Below, in pieces: positions 43,436-51,091 of a DNA stretch of 64,000 nt (its first letter is position 1; each line of letters begins with the position of its first letter). This DNA is from Streptomyces sp. TLI_146 (GTDB lineage: Bacteria > Actinomycetota > Actinomycetes > Streptomycetales > Streptomycetaceae): positions 6,014,001-6,078,000 of the forward strand of contig NZ_PJMX01000001.1 in NCBI RefSeq assembly GCF_002846415.1. Reading direction: 5' to 3'. The notes under the pieces are model-generated. The model made no database searches. It saw nothing but the letters and a program-made list of their open reading frames with translations, and was not told where the DNA came from. Position numbers and translations under genes: made by a program.

Positions 43436-44278
43436 TATGTCGTCGTCGGGGCCCTCGAAACGGGGGCTCACTGGTTCATCGACCTGCGGCGGGTGCCGCA
43501 CTGGCTGATCGTGGGAGCGACCCGCTCCGGTAAGTCCACGCTGATCAACGCACTCGTCGCGGGCCTCGCTCCGCAACCCGTCGCGCTGGTCGGGATCGAC
43601 TGCAAGGGCGGCATGGAGCTCTCGCTCTACGGGCCCCGGCTCTCCGCCCTCGCGACCAACCGCGCCCAGGCGGTCAAGCTCCTGGCCGCGCTCGTGGACG
43701 TGACCCTCGACCGGATGGCGGTCTGCCGTGCGGCACACGTCCGGAACGTGTGGGGCCTGCCGGATGAGCAGCGTCCTGTACCCGTGGTCGTGATCGTCGA
43801 CGAGATCGCGGAGTTGTTCCTGATCGCGAGCCGGAGCGAGAAGGACGAAGCGCAAGCGGCGGCCACTGCCTTGATCCGCCTGGCCCAACTTGGCGCGGCG
43901 CTCGGCGTGTTCCTCATCGTCGCCGGACAGCGTATCGGCTCCGACATGGGACCGGGGGTCACGGCCCTCCGCGCTCAGCTCGCCGGGCGAGTCTGCCACC
44001 GGGTCTCAGACCCCGGTACGGCGGAGATGGCGCTGGGGGATCTCAACCCCGACGCCCTCAAAGCGGCTCAGGCCACCACACCCGAACAAGCCGGTACGGC
44101 GGTGCTCGCCTCCGGGGACGGCTGGGAGCGTGCTCGCTCCCACCTGGTCTCGGAGGAGGACGCTGAGGCCATCGCGGCCGAGTACGCCCACCTCACCCCC
44201 TACATGCCGGAACTCATCGACGCGATGAGCGGGACGACCGCACGTATCGAACGCCTCGACCGCGACGGCAGCGAGTGA
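43436..44278 (+). pseudogene. FtsK/SpoIIIE-type transfer protein (TraSA-like), N-truncated
   Basis: The frame reads from about 43436 as YVVVGALETGAHWFIDLRRV then PHWLIVGATRSGKSTLINAL (Walker A), 'PVVVIVDEIAELFLIASRSE' (Walker B) and 'AALGVFLIVAGQRIGSDMGP'. Full-length AICE Tra proteins have membrane segments and about 150 or more residues ahead of the Walker A; these are gone. The first usable start is GTG 43493, just before the P-loop, with no ribosome binding site. The C-terminal motor part is intact to the TGA at 44278. Probably no conjugative transfer. Confidence 0.8.
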
Positions 44279-44290
44279 GGGGAGAACGCC

Positions 44291-44359
44291 GTGCTCGTAT
44301 CCATGTCGGCCGTGGTGCTGCTGGGCCTGCTGATCTGGTTCCTCCTGCGCATCCGCTAG
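44291..44359 (+). CDS. 22-aa membrane peptide of the transfer module
   Basis: GTG at 44291 behind GGGGAGAA encodes VLVSMSAVVLLGLLIWFLLR then IR, one hydrophobic helix with a basic end. It starts 12 bp after the transfer-gene stop. Very small hydrophobic proteins follow tra in many actinomycete elements (spread functions), so it is probably a genuine gene. Confidence 0.6.
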   Translation: MLVSMSAVVLLGLLIWFLLRIR

Positions 44360-44485
44360 CTGCGGTGGGCCGACTTCTTGATGTGCAGAGCGTTCGGCTT
44401 CCTGCTGGCCGACACCGTGGCCGCGCCGGCCGTACAGGCGGTCCTGGTCGGAGTCTCCGGCTTCCTCGGCCAGCTCCACTTCTGA
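44360..44485 (+). CDS. Small Spd-like membrane protein, start uncertain
   Basis: The frame directly after the preceding TAG reads LRWADFLMCRAFGFLLADTV then AAPAVQAVLVGVSGFLGQLH and F, ending at TGA 44485. It resembles small spread proteins of AICEs, which typically begin MR-x-x-D-F-L (recalled). The first codon here is CTG, so either CTG is used or translation starts at TTG 44378 or ATG 44381 and the protein is shortened. Confidence 0.5.
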   Translation: MRWADFLMCRAFGFLLADTVAAPAVQAVLVGVSGFLGQLHF

Positions 44486-44722
44486 TCCACCCCCAGCACG
44501 CGTAAGGAGAGGTGAACCATGCCGAAATCCGTCGTCGCTATCCCGCCCGAGGAGCGGCAGTGATCGCCCGGATCAAGGGTTCCCAGCGGGGCGCGAAGTC
44601 GCCAAACCCGACCCCGCCGGGGACCCACTCCATCCGCCACGTGAGCAGTGAAAGGAGTACTTATACCTTGTCCATCGCGAGTCATTCGTGCAAATCCCCT
44701 CGGCCGCAATGTGAGTTACGGG
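44486..44722 (+). other. Short-ORF remnant region
   Basis: A strong ribosome site AAGGAGAGGTGA precedes ATG 44519, but the frame stops after 14 codons (MPKSVVAIPPEERQ). An overlapping GTG at 44560 opens VIARIKGSQRGAKSPNPTPP and continues without clear end homology. This looks like one small element gene broken by a frameshift or stop, but no firm family is known to me. Confidence 0.4.
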
Positions 44723-44911
44723 ATGAGGAGCGTCCGCTGCCTCGGCCGTGAGCAGGTCGTCATGGTCGGACTGGACGGAGCTGAGCACCGTCTCTTCCCC
44801 GCGCACGCCGCCGCGCTCTGGCTGACCGAGCCGACTCTCCGGTTCAGTGCCAAGACGCCGACGGAAGCGATCGCGGCTGTGATGCGCCAGGCGTTCAGGG
44901 GGTCCCGATGA
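44723..44911 (+). CDS. 62-aa protein preceding the replication gene
   Basis: A small soluble protein: MRSVRCLGREQVVMVGLDGA, then 'EHRLFPAHAAALWLTEPTLR' and a helical end. Its TGA overlaps the ATG of the replication initiator (ATGA), so it is translationally coupled. No clear ribosome site before ATG 44723; a start upstream is possible. Function unknown. Confidence 0.55.
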   Translation: MRSVRCLGREQVVMVGLDGAEHRLFPAHAAALWLTEPTLRFSAKTPTEAIAAVMRQAFRGSR

Positions 44912-46265
44912 ACGCCCCGACGGGGAGCATTGCCGCTCTCCTCGACCGAGCCGCGGAGCCCGGCTTCGACGCATGGCGCCGGAACATCATCCGCCTCGGC
45001 GGCTGCACGAACCCCGTCCACCTGGTCGGCAGCGCGACCGTCTTCGACGCGGGGAGCGGGGAAGCGCTGTGGGCGTACGCCTCTGATGTGTACGGCGGGC
45101 GCCTGCTGACCTCCTGCGGCAACCGCCGGTCGTCGGTCTGCCCGACCTGCGCACGCCTCTATCAGGCGGATACGTACCAACTTATCCGGGCCGGGCTGGT
45201 CGGCGGCAAGGACGTCACCGAGGAGGTGGGTGGGCACCCCCGGGTGTTCGCCACCCTCACCGCTCCCGGCTTCGGGCCGGTCCATACGCGGCGTGAGCGC
45301 GACGGCCGGGTACGCGTCTGCCGACCGCGTGGGGCGGGGGAGTCCTGCCCACACGGTCGGCCGGCGGGCTGCCTGCTGCGGCACGGCGATGGTGACGCCC
45401 GGCTCGGAGAACCGCTCTGTCCTCGCTGCTATGACTACGCGGGCGCGGTGCTCTGGCAGGCGAACGCCGGACACCTGTGGCATCGCTTCGCCGTGGAGCT
45501 CCGGCGTGAACTCGCCCGCCGAGGCGGGCTCTCGCGGGGCGAGCTGGGGGAGTGGGCGCGGCTCTCCTACGCGAAGGTGGCCGAGTACCAGCGTCGCGGT
45601 CTGGTCCACTTCCACGCGGTCGTGCGGCTGGACGGCCCGGACGGCCCGGGGACCACCCCGCCGGCTGGGCGTCGACAGGGCTCCTCGCGGAAGCGGTGAG
45701 CGCGGCTGCGGGCGCGGTACGTCTCGTTGCGCCTGGCCCGGACGTCGTGGGGCGGCGTGTGCTCCGGTTCGGTCGACAGATCGATGTACGCCACATCGCG
45801 GCCTTCGGGGCTGGGGAGTCGCTGACCTCTGCGGCTGTCGCGGCCTACATCGCCAAGTACGCGACGAAGGGCGCCGAGTCGGCCGGCGCAGTGGACGGGC
45901 GCATCCGCCGGGCGACCGACCTGGTTCTCCTGCCGGTACGGGCGCACACCCTCCGCATGATCGGTACGTGCTGGTGGCTCGGCGGGCTCCCGCCGTTCGA
46001 GCCGCTGGGGCTGCGGCGGTGGGCGCACATGCTGGGGTACGGGGGCCACTTCTCGACCAAGTCGCGGCGCTACTCGACGACGCTGACAGCGTTGCGCACG
46101 GCGCGCGCGGATCACCGCGCGGAGGAGCAACGGGCGGCGCTCGGTCTGGGGGAACGGTCCACCGTCACGGTGGGCGCGTGGCGGTACGCCGGGCGCGGCT
46201 ACTCGCCGGAGGCGGCTCTCATCGCGGCCTCGGTCCGCGAGGGCGGTGGTCCTCATGGCGCGTGA
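44908..46265 (+). pseudogene. RepSA-like replication initiator, one-base frameshift
   Basis: The first frame (44908-45699) gives the N-terminal part with a zinc-finger-like 'SCGNRRSSVCPTCARLYQAD', 'HPRVFATLTAPGFGPVHTRR' and 'LVHFHAVVRLDGPDGPG' (H-x-H motif of rolling-circle-type initiators). It then runs out of frame to an early stop. The second frame picks up exactly there as 'DHPAGWASTGLLAEAVSAAA' and continues with 'AAYIAKYATKGAESAG' to 46265. Adding one G in the GGGG run at 45648-45651 restores a single 453-codon protein. It is either a real inactivating deletion or a sequencing error. It controls element replication after excision. Confidence 0.82.
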
Positions 46266-46458
46266 GCGGACTGCCGAACTCCTCACCGTCCGCCAGGTCC
46301 TCGACGAGCTGGGCGGGATCTCCCGGCGCACCTTCTACCGCTGGCGCGATCTCCGCATCGCACCCCGCTGCATCCGCCTCCCCAACGGCGAGCTGCGGGT
46401 CCGGCGTGACGTGCTCGCGGCCTGGCTGGAGGAGCTGGCGGAGGGGGCCGCCTCGTGA
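46255..46458 (+). CDS. xis: Excisionase-like helix-turn-helix protein
   Basis: A 67-residue MerR/Xis-type winged helix protein: 'LLTVRQVLDELGGISRRTFY' then RWRDLRIAPRCIRL and basic NGELRVRRDVLAAWL. ATG at 46255 lies within the end of the replication gene, and the TGA overlaps the integrase GTG (GTGA). Position and size are those of xis in pSAM2-like elements, where it directs excision together with the integrase. Confidence 0.85.
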   Translation: MARERTAELLTVRQVLDELGGISRRTFYRWRDLRIAPRCIRLPNGELRVRRDVLAAWLEELAEGAAS

Positions 46459-47831
46459 AGTCGTACAAGGTGGTCGTCTGGAAGCTCAGCATCAACAGGT
46501 CCGCCAAGAAGCCGACGTACCTGGTGCGCTGGTCAGTGGATGGTGAACCGTTCCACGAGTCGCACAAGACGAAGGGCCTGGCCGACCGCTTCCGCGCGAA
46601 GTTGCTGGGGGCCACGGACATGGGTGAGCCGTTCGACACGGTGACGGGGCTTCCCGACTCCTTACGAGGGGGAAAGGCGTCCCTGTCCTTCCTGGAGCTC
46701 TCGGTCAAGTACATGGATCACCGGTGGGTGGATGCGTCGGCGAAGCAGCGGGACAGCATGACTGATGCCCTTTCCACGGTCATCCCGTCGTTGGTGAAGC
46801 CGCTGAGAGGGAAACCGAGCCCGGAGGAACTGCGGCGGGCATTGCGCTCCTACCTGCTGCCGCCTCCGCGACGGGATCGGGAACAGCCGGAGGAGGTGGC
46901 GGCTGCCGGACGCTGGATCGGGAAAGCGTCGCTTCCTGCGCCGGAGCTGCAAGACGTGGCCAGAGCACACGATGTGGTGGCCGCTCTGGAACGGCGGCTC
47001 GACGGCAAGCCTGCGGCCACGCAGACCTATCGGCGGCGGCGAGCGGCCGTTTTCAACGCTCTTGAGTACGCAGTCGAGTTGGAGATGTTGACTGCCAATC
47101 CGCTCGGTCGTGTGCGGCGCAAGCGCGGGCGCAGAGCCCTTCAGGAAGTCGACCGTCGCGTGGTGGTCAATCCGGGGCAGGCCCGGGAGCTGTTGGCCGC
47201 GGTGACCTATGTCGGTGGTTACGAGCGAGCCAGCGGTTGGCGCTTACGGGCGTTCTTCGGATGCCTGTACTACGCGGCGCTGCGGCCGGCAGAGGCGTTG
47301 GGCCTCCGGCTGTCCGATTGCACCATTCCGGAAGAGGGCTGGGGCCGCATCGAGGTGGCCGAGACGCGGCCGACCGCGGGGAAGGCGTGGACCGATTCCG
47401 GGGAGGCGCACGACCGGCGCGGGCTGAAGCAGCGGGCGGAAGGGGAAGTGCGGGTGGTGCCGAGACCGCCCCCGCTCGTACGAATGCTGCGGGAGCACGT
47501 GGAGGTGTTCGGCACGGCCAAGGACGGGCGGCTCTTCAAGAGCGAACGGGGCAACGTCGTTGCGGCGTCCTCGTACTCCCGCGTCTGGAAGCAGACACGG
47601 GAGCTGGCACTCCAGCCAACGCAGACGGCATCCGTACTGGCCTCCCGGCCGTACGACCTGCGCCACGCGGGCGTCTCCCAGTGGCTCAACTCCGGCGTAC
47701 CCGCACCAGAGGTGGCGGCCCGTGCCGGGCACTCCGTGGACGTGCTGCTCAAGATCTATGCCAAGTGCATCGACGGTCAGGAGCAGGAAATGAACGACCA
47801 GATCATGGTTGGACTCGGAGAAACAGCCTAA
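46455..47831 (+). CDS. int: Tyrosine-type site-specific integrase
   Basis: A 458-residue tyrosine recombinase. Catalytic residues: R277 in 'YYAALRPAEALGLRL', R403-H404 in 'RPYDLRHAGVSQWL', H426 in RAGHSVDVLL and nucleophile Y435 in KIYAKC. N-terminal SAM-like and core-binding domains precede them. GTG 46455 is coupled to xis. It is about 1.1 kb from attR and should recombine the 48-bp core shared by attL and attR in tRNA-Arg(CCG). Intact. Confidence 0.93.
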   Translation: MKSYKVVVWKLSINRSAKKPTYLVRWSVDGEPFHESHKTKGLADRFRAKLLGATDMGEPFDTVTGLPDSLRGGKASLSFLELSVKYMDHRWVDASAKQRDSMTDALSTVIPSLVKPLRGKPSPEELRRALRSYLLPPPRRDREQPEEVAAAGRWIGKASLPAPELQDVARAHDVVAALERRLDGKPAATQTYRRRRAAVFNALEYAVELEMLTANPLGRVRRKRGRRALQEVDRRVVVNPGQARELLAAVTYVGGYERASGWRLRAFFGCLYYAALRPAEALGLRLSDCTIPEEGWGRIEVAETRPTAGKAWTDSGEAHDRRGLKQRAEGEVRVVPRPPPLVRMLREHVEVFGTAKDGRLFKSERGNVVAASSYSRVWKQTRELALQPTQTASVLASRPYDLRHAGVSQWLNSGVPAPEVAARAGHSVDVLLKIYAKCIDGQEQEMNDQIMVGLGETA

Positions 47832-47902
47832 CGCTGTGGAATTTGCGACTTGGGGACCGGGGATCAAAACCCGGTCCCCAAGTCATTCATGTGGCGCGCC
47901 GA

Positions 47903-48628
47903 TTAGAAGTGCAGAACTGCGTAGATGTCATGGACTACGCCGCCATGGTGTGAGCAGGCTCCTTGTTTGCCGATGGAACTTGATGGCCAGCCATCGGCGC
48001 ACCCTGTCCCGCTTGGCATGTCGACCCATGCCACCGTCTCCGGGGTATCCAGCACCTGTTGGGCCTGGGAGCGGTCTGACCAGTTGAAACAGGCTTGGTG
48101 CTGAAGGATGACCTCCGATGCTTCCCCCAGGTACTTCCTGCGCTGGTTGTATGCAATCAGAATCCACTTGTCCGTAGCGTTTGATTTTGGAATGTATTCG
48201 TTGCCAGGCCACGGAGATGAAATCGGGTCACCGATGACAGGAATCTTCTCTAGGTCCGCCTCCTTGACCGCCGCTGCGCGCTGGCTCCGGGGGGCTTTGC
48301 ATGCTGCCTCGATCGCATCGTGCTGCCATGCGCGCCAGATGCTCCAAGCGATTGCGGCGACGACGAGGCTGAGTATCCCCATCATGATGATCTTCACGGT
48401 CTGGACAAGCTGCGCGTCCCGCCGTGCAAGCGCGTCCCGCCGCTCGCGATGCAGCTCGGCAACCCGCTCTCTTTCCGCTGGGGTGGCGTGGTAGCGACAT
48501 GCTCCGGTTTCCGTCGCTCGGAGTCGGCATGGTGTGCCCTTGGTGGTCGGCCGTCCACACGGGGGTGAGGCCCTTGTGCTCGGCCGGGGTCGGTATCGGC
48601 CTGCTGGGCGCCGGGGGCTTCGCGGCAT
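47903..48628 (-). CDS. Membrane protein with Cys/His motif, element cargo
   Basis: A 241-residue protein. The N-terminus is basic, then 'CGRPTTKGTPCRLRATETGA' followed by CRYH (C-x9-C-x8-C-x2-H, a zinc-binding pattern seen in small Streptomyces proteins), a coiled charged region, and one membrane helix 'VKIIMMGILSLVVAAIAWSI'. The C-terminal 120 residues, rich in Trp and Ser, would be outside or in the membrane-proximal cytoplasm. Lies between int and attR on the opposite strand. Lower GC than core. Function unknown. Confidence 0.62.
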   Translation of the reverse strand: MPRSPRRPAGRYRPRPSTRASPPCGRPTTKGTPCRLRATETGACRYHATPAERERVAELHRERRDALARRDAQLVQTVKIIMMGILSLVVAAIAWSIWRAWQHDAIEAACKAPRSQRAAAVKEADLEKIPVIGDPISSPWPGNEYIPKSNATDKWILIAYNQRRKYLGEASEVILQHQACFNWSDRSQAQQVLDTPETVAWVDMPSGTGCADGWPSSSIGKQGACSHHGGVVHDIYAVLHF

Positions 48629-48818
48629 AGGAGCGTTATAGCGAGTGCGAGCTCGGCCGTCTCCGGGTCTCGCAACTGTGGTTGGAGATCGTCCAGTACC
48701 TGGGCGGCCGCGGTGGTGGGCACGCGTGCTGACCTGGGGGGAAGGGTTCCAAGGTCATTACGTCGTCATTACGTGATCACTGTCATGCGGCCGCTTCCGG
48801 CGGCATCCGACTGCACAA

Positions 48819-48926
48819 GCAAGAAGACCCCGCACCCAGCGAAGTGGCTGGTGGCGGGGTCTTTAGGCACCTAGTAACAGGTGCCCCCGGCAGGATTCGA
48901 ACCTGCGCACACGGCTCCGGAGGCCG
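48819..48926. repeat. attR: right direct repeat of the element
   Basis: Matches 35474-35581 (see attL). The identical 48-bp core 48879-48926 ends in the anticodon arm of the intact tRNA-Arg. Offset between the copies is constant at 13,345 bp. Confidence 0.92.
48824..48863 (-). terminator. Terminator of tRNA-Arg
   Basis: AAGACCCCGC and GCGGGGTCTT form the base of a long stem (with inner CCCAGC/GCTGG pairing) directly downstream of the tRNA 3' end on the minus strand, ending in TCTTCTT. The same hairpin is duplicated at 35479-35518 in attL. Confidence 0.8.
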
Positions 48927-48953
48927 TTGCTCTATCCCCTGAGCTACGGGGGC
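48882..48953 (-). tRNA. tRNA-Arg (anticodon CCG)
   Basis: Complete cloverleaf on the minus strand: acceptor GCCCCCG/CGGGGGC, D-arm GCTC-AGGGGATA-GAGC, anticodon stem ACGGC/GCCGT with loop CTCCGGA (CCG, reading CGG), T-arm CAGG-TTCGAAT-CCTG, discriminator A, no encoded CCA within the gene. It is the attachment site of the element; integration rebuilds the tRNA because attR supplies the 3' half. Confidence 0.96.
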
Positions 48954-49109
48954 GTTCACCGCTTGGCGGCGACGGGTTGAACACTACCAGCTCTCGCGGG
49001 GTGGCTGTGAACAGGTATTTCCGGTGGCCGGCGGGGGTGGGGTCCCCCGCAGGGGGCGGAAGTGGGGAAAACCCGGACGCGGCGACGGTCGCGGACCTAA
49101 CCTCGAGAT

Positions 49110-49556
49110 GTGTCAGGCGTGTCCGGCCGGGTGCTTGTTGTCGACGACAACAAGGTCATCCGGCAGCTGATCAGGGTCAACCTCGAGCTGGAGGGCTTCG
49201 AGGTCGTGACCGCGGCCGATGGTGCCGAGTGTCTGGAAGTGGTGCACCGGGTCTGTCCGGATGTCATCACTCTGGACGTCGTGATGCCGCGGCTCGACGG
49301 GCTGCGTACGGCCGCGCGGCTGCGGGCCGACGCGCGTACGCGGCATCTGCCGCTCGCGATCATCAGTGCCTGTACGCAGTACGAGGTGGAGAACGGGCTC
49401 GCGGCCGGTGTGGACGCGTTCCTGGCCAAGCCCTTCGAGCCGGCCGAGCTGGTCAAGGTCGTACGGCAGCTGATGCACCGGGAGGCTCCGCCGTCCGCCG
49501 ACGGCAACAGGGAGCCCGGACGAGCCGGTCGGGCGGCCGGTACGAGTCGCGGCTGA
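49110..49556 (+). CDS. Receiver-only response regulator
   Basis: A 148-residue CheY-like receiver without output domain. Acidic pocket in VLVVDDNKVIRQLI, phosphoacceptor Asp in 'DVITLDVVMPRLDGLRTAA', Thr/Ser position in IISACTQYEV and Lys in 'FLAKPFEPAELVKVVRQL'. The C-terminal 25 residues are basic and disordered. GTG at 49110 with a weak ribosome site; GTG 49119 is an alternative. No kinase is adjacent. May act in phosphorelay or as a diffusible signal. Confidence 0.85.
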   Translation: MSGVSGRVLVVDDNKVIRQLIRVNLELEGFEVVTAADGAECLEVVHRVCPDVITLDVVMPRLDGLRTAARLRADARTRHLPLAIISACTQYEVENGLAAGVDAFLAKPFEPAELVKVVRQLMHREAPPSADGNREPGRAGRAAGTSRG

Positions 49557-49886
49557 GCCGCGTCAGCAGGGGGTATGCCTTTTGGGCCCGCCCCGGTGCG
49601 GACCCCTATTCCCGTCAGTCCCTATTCCCGTCAGTCCCTCCGGCCCCGCCGACAGCCACGGGCCGCCCGTACGAGTCGCGGCTGCGGGGGCGGCTGAGGG
49701 GTAGGGGAGTACGGCCCTCGCCCCCGGTGGAAGCCACCCGCCCCGAGCACGGGCGCGCCCAGTCCCGCCCGCGCCTCCACCCAGGCCCCGCCGCACACCC
49801 ATCCCCCCCGCCCCCCCGAAGGCCCCCCCGCCCACATCCCGAAACCGATTACCCGCCCCCACCCCCCTCTCCCATACGCTGTTCCC
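49557..49886. other. Intergenic region with short direct repeats
   Basis: 330 bp without a gene. It has a perfect 16-bp tandem duplication CCCTATTCCCGTCAGT (49604-49619, 49620-49635). A 15-bp repeat TACGAGTCGCGGCTG occurs at 49541-49555 (end of the receiver gene) and 49670-49684. The right third is an extreme C-tract (CCCCCCGCCCCCCCGAAGGC). Confidence 0.7.
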
Positions 49887-51046
49887 GTGACCCCCGCAGA
49901 GCTCTCCCGTACCGTCGTGCGCGCCGTGCGCAGCGCCGTCGACGAGGGTGGGCTTCGTGTGGTCGTGCCCGAGGACGTCAAGGTCGAGCGGCCTCGGCCG
50001 GGTGGGGGCGGGGACTACGCCAGTGCCGTCGCGCTGAAGCTCGCCGCCGCCTCCGGGCTCGCTCCCCGCGCCGTCGCCGAGGCCCTGCGCGGGCACCTCA
50101 CCGGCGCCCCCGGGGTCGCGCGCGTCGACATCACCGGGCCGGGGTTCCTGAACTTCACCCTCGACCCCGGGCCCGCCGCCCACGACGAGCTCGTACGCCG
50201 GGTCCTCGCGCTCGGGCCGCGCTACGGCCACGGCGACTCCCTCAGCGGGCAGCACACCTCCTTCGCCCCCGTCGACGAGCCCCGCGCCCGCGCCGTCACC
50301 TCCGTGGTCGTCGAGCTGCTGCGGTCACAGGGCGCCACCGCCGAGATCACCCCGTACGGGAACGAACGACTCCACGTACTCCCGGACCCGGACCCGGAGA
50401 CCGCACGTGTCGCCGGTCCCGACGCCGCCCGCTGGGCCCACCTCCGCGCCGCCGCCCACGACCGGCCCGCGCTCGCCGCCGAGCTCCTGGCCCAGCGCGA
50501 CAGCAACCCGTACTTCCGTGTGCGGTACGCGTACACCCGCACCCGCGCCCTCACCCGCAACGCCCACGACCTGGGCTTCACCAGCGCCCCGGGCGCCCTG
50601 GAAATCCCCGAAAGCGGCCCCGGCAACCCTGACGCCCCCCACCGTGCCCCCGGCAACCCCGGCGTCCGGGGAGCCACCCACCGCACTCCGGACCACGCCC
50701 CCGGCGACCTCGGCCTCCCCGAAACCGCCCCCGGCAACCCCGCCGCCCCAGCAGCCACCCCCCGCACCCCGGACCGCACCCCCGGCCCCACCCCCCTCCA
50801 CCACCTCCTCACCGACCACCCCGACGTCCTCCTCCGCGCCGCCCGTCTCGCCGCCCCCGACCGGGTCGCCCGGCAGCTCGAAGCCGTGGCCGACGCGCTG
50901 CTCGACTTCCAGCACTGTGTGCTGCCGCTCGGGACGAGAAACCCTTGGCCGCCCACCGTGCCCGGCTCGCGCTCGCCGAAGCCGCCGGGGCGGTGCTCGC
51001 CGGTGGCCTGTCCCTGTTCGGTATCGACGCCCCTGAATTCCTGTGA
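49887..51046 (+). pseudogene. DALR anticodon-binding domain protein (ArgS-like), one-base frameshift
   Basis: It starts GTG 49887, 'TPAELSRTVVRAVRSAVDEG'. The N-terminal part matches the arginyl-tRNA synthetase additional domain ('VARVDITGPGFLNFTLDPGP'), followed by a Pro-rich low-complexity insert with repeated PGNP units (about 245-310) and a DALR domain ('LLRAARLAAPDRVARQLEAV', 'ALLDFQHCVLPLG'). There the frame breaks: one G added to the GGG at 50931-50933 gives DEKPLAAHRARLALAEAAGA and a proper ending at TGA 51046. As written the frame runs to 51095 with no homology. The catalytic synthetase domain is naturally absent. In Streptomyces such a gene precedes lysA (recalled). Confidence 0.75.
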
Positions 51047-51091
51047 ACTCGTGACAGCCGTACGAGTCGTGAGAGTTGTGAGAGTGACCGC

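Larger units (their letters stand above)
35582..48926. mobile_element. Integrated AICE-type element in tRNA-Arg, about 13.3 kb
   Basis: The element lies between the attL and attR copies of the 3' half of tRNA-Arg(CCG). It carries a replication initiator (frameshifted), xis, a tyrosine integrase next to attR, an FtsK-type transfer gene and a GntR regulator (both truncated). Cargo comprises a phosphotransferase, an XRE regulator and companions, a ParB/Dam/HEPN operon and a membrane protein. The module rep-xis-int beside a tRNA and an FtsK-like Tra protein is the actinomycete integrative and conjugative element plan (pSAM2-like). With Tra truncated it is probably unable to transfer by itself but could still excise. 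Confidence 0.9.
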
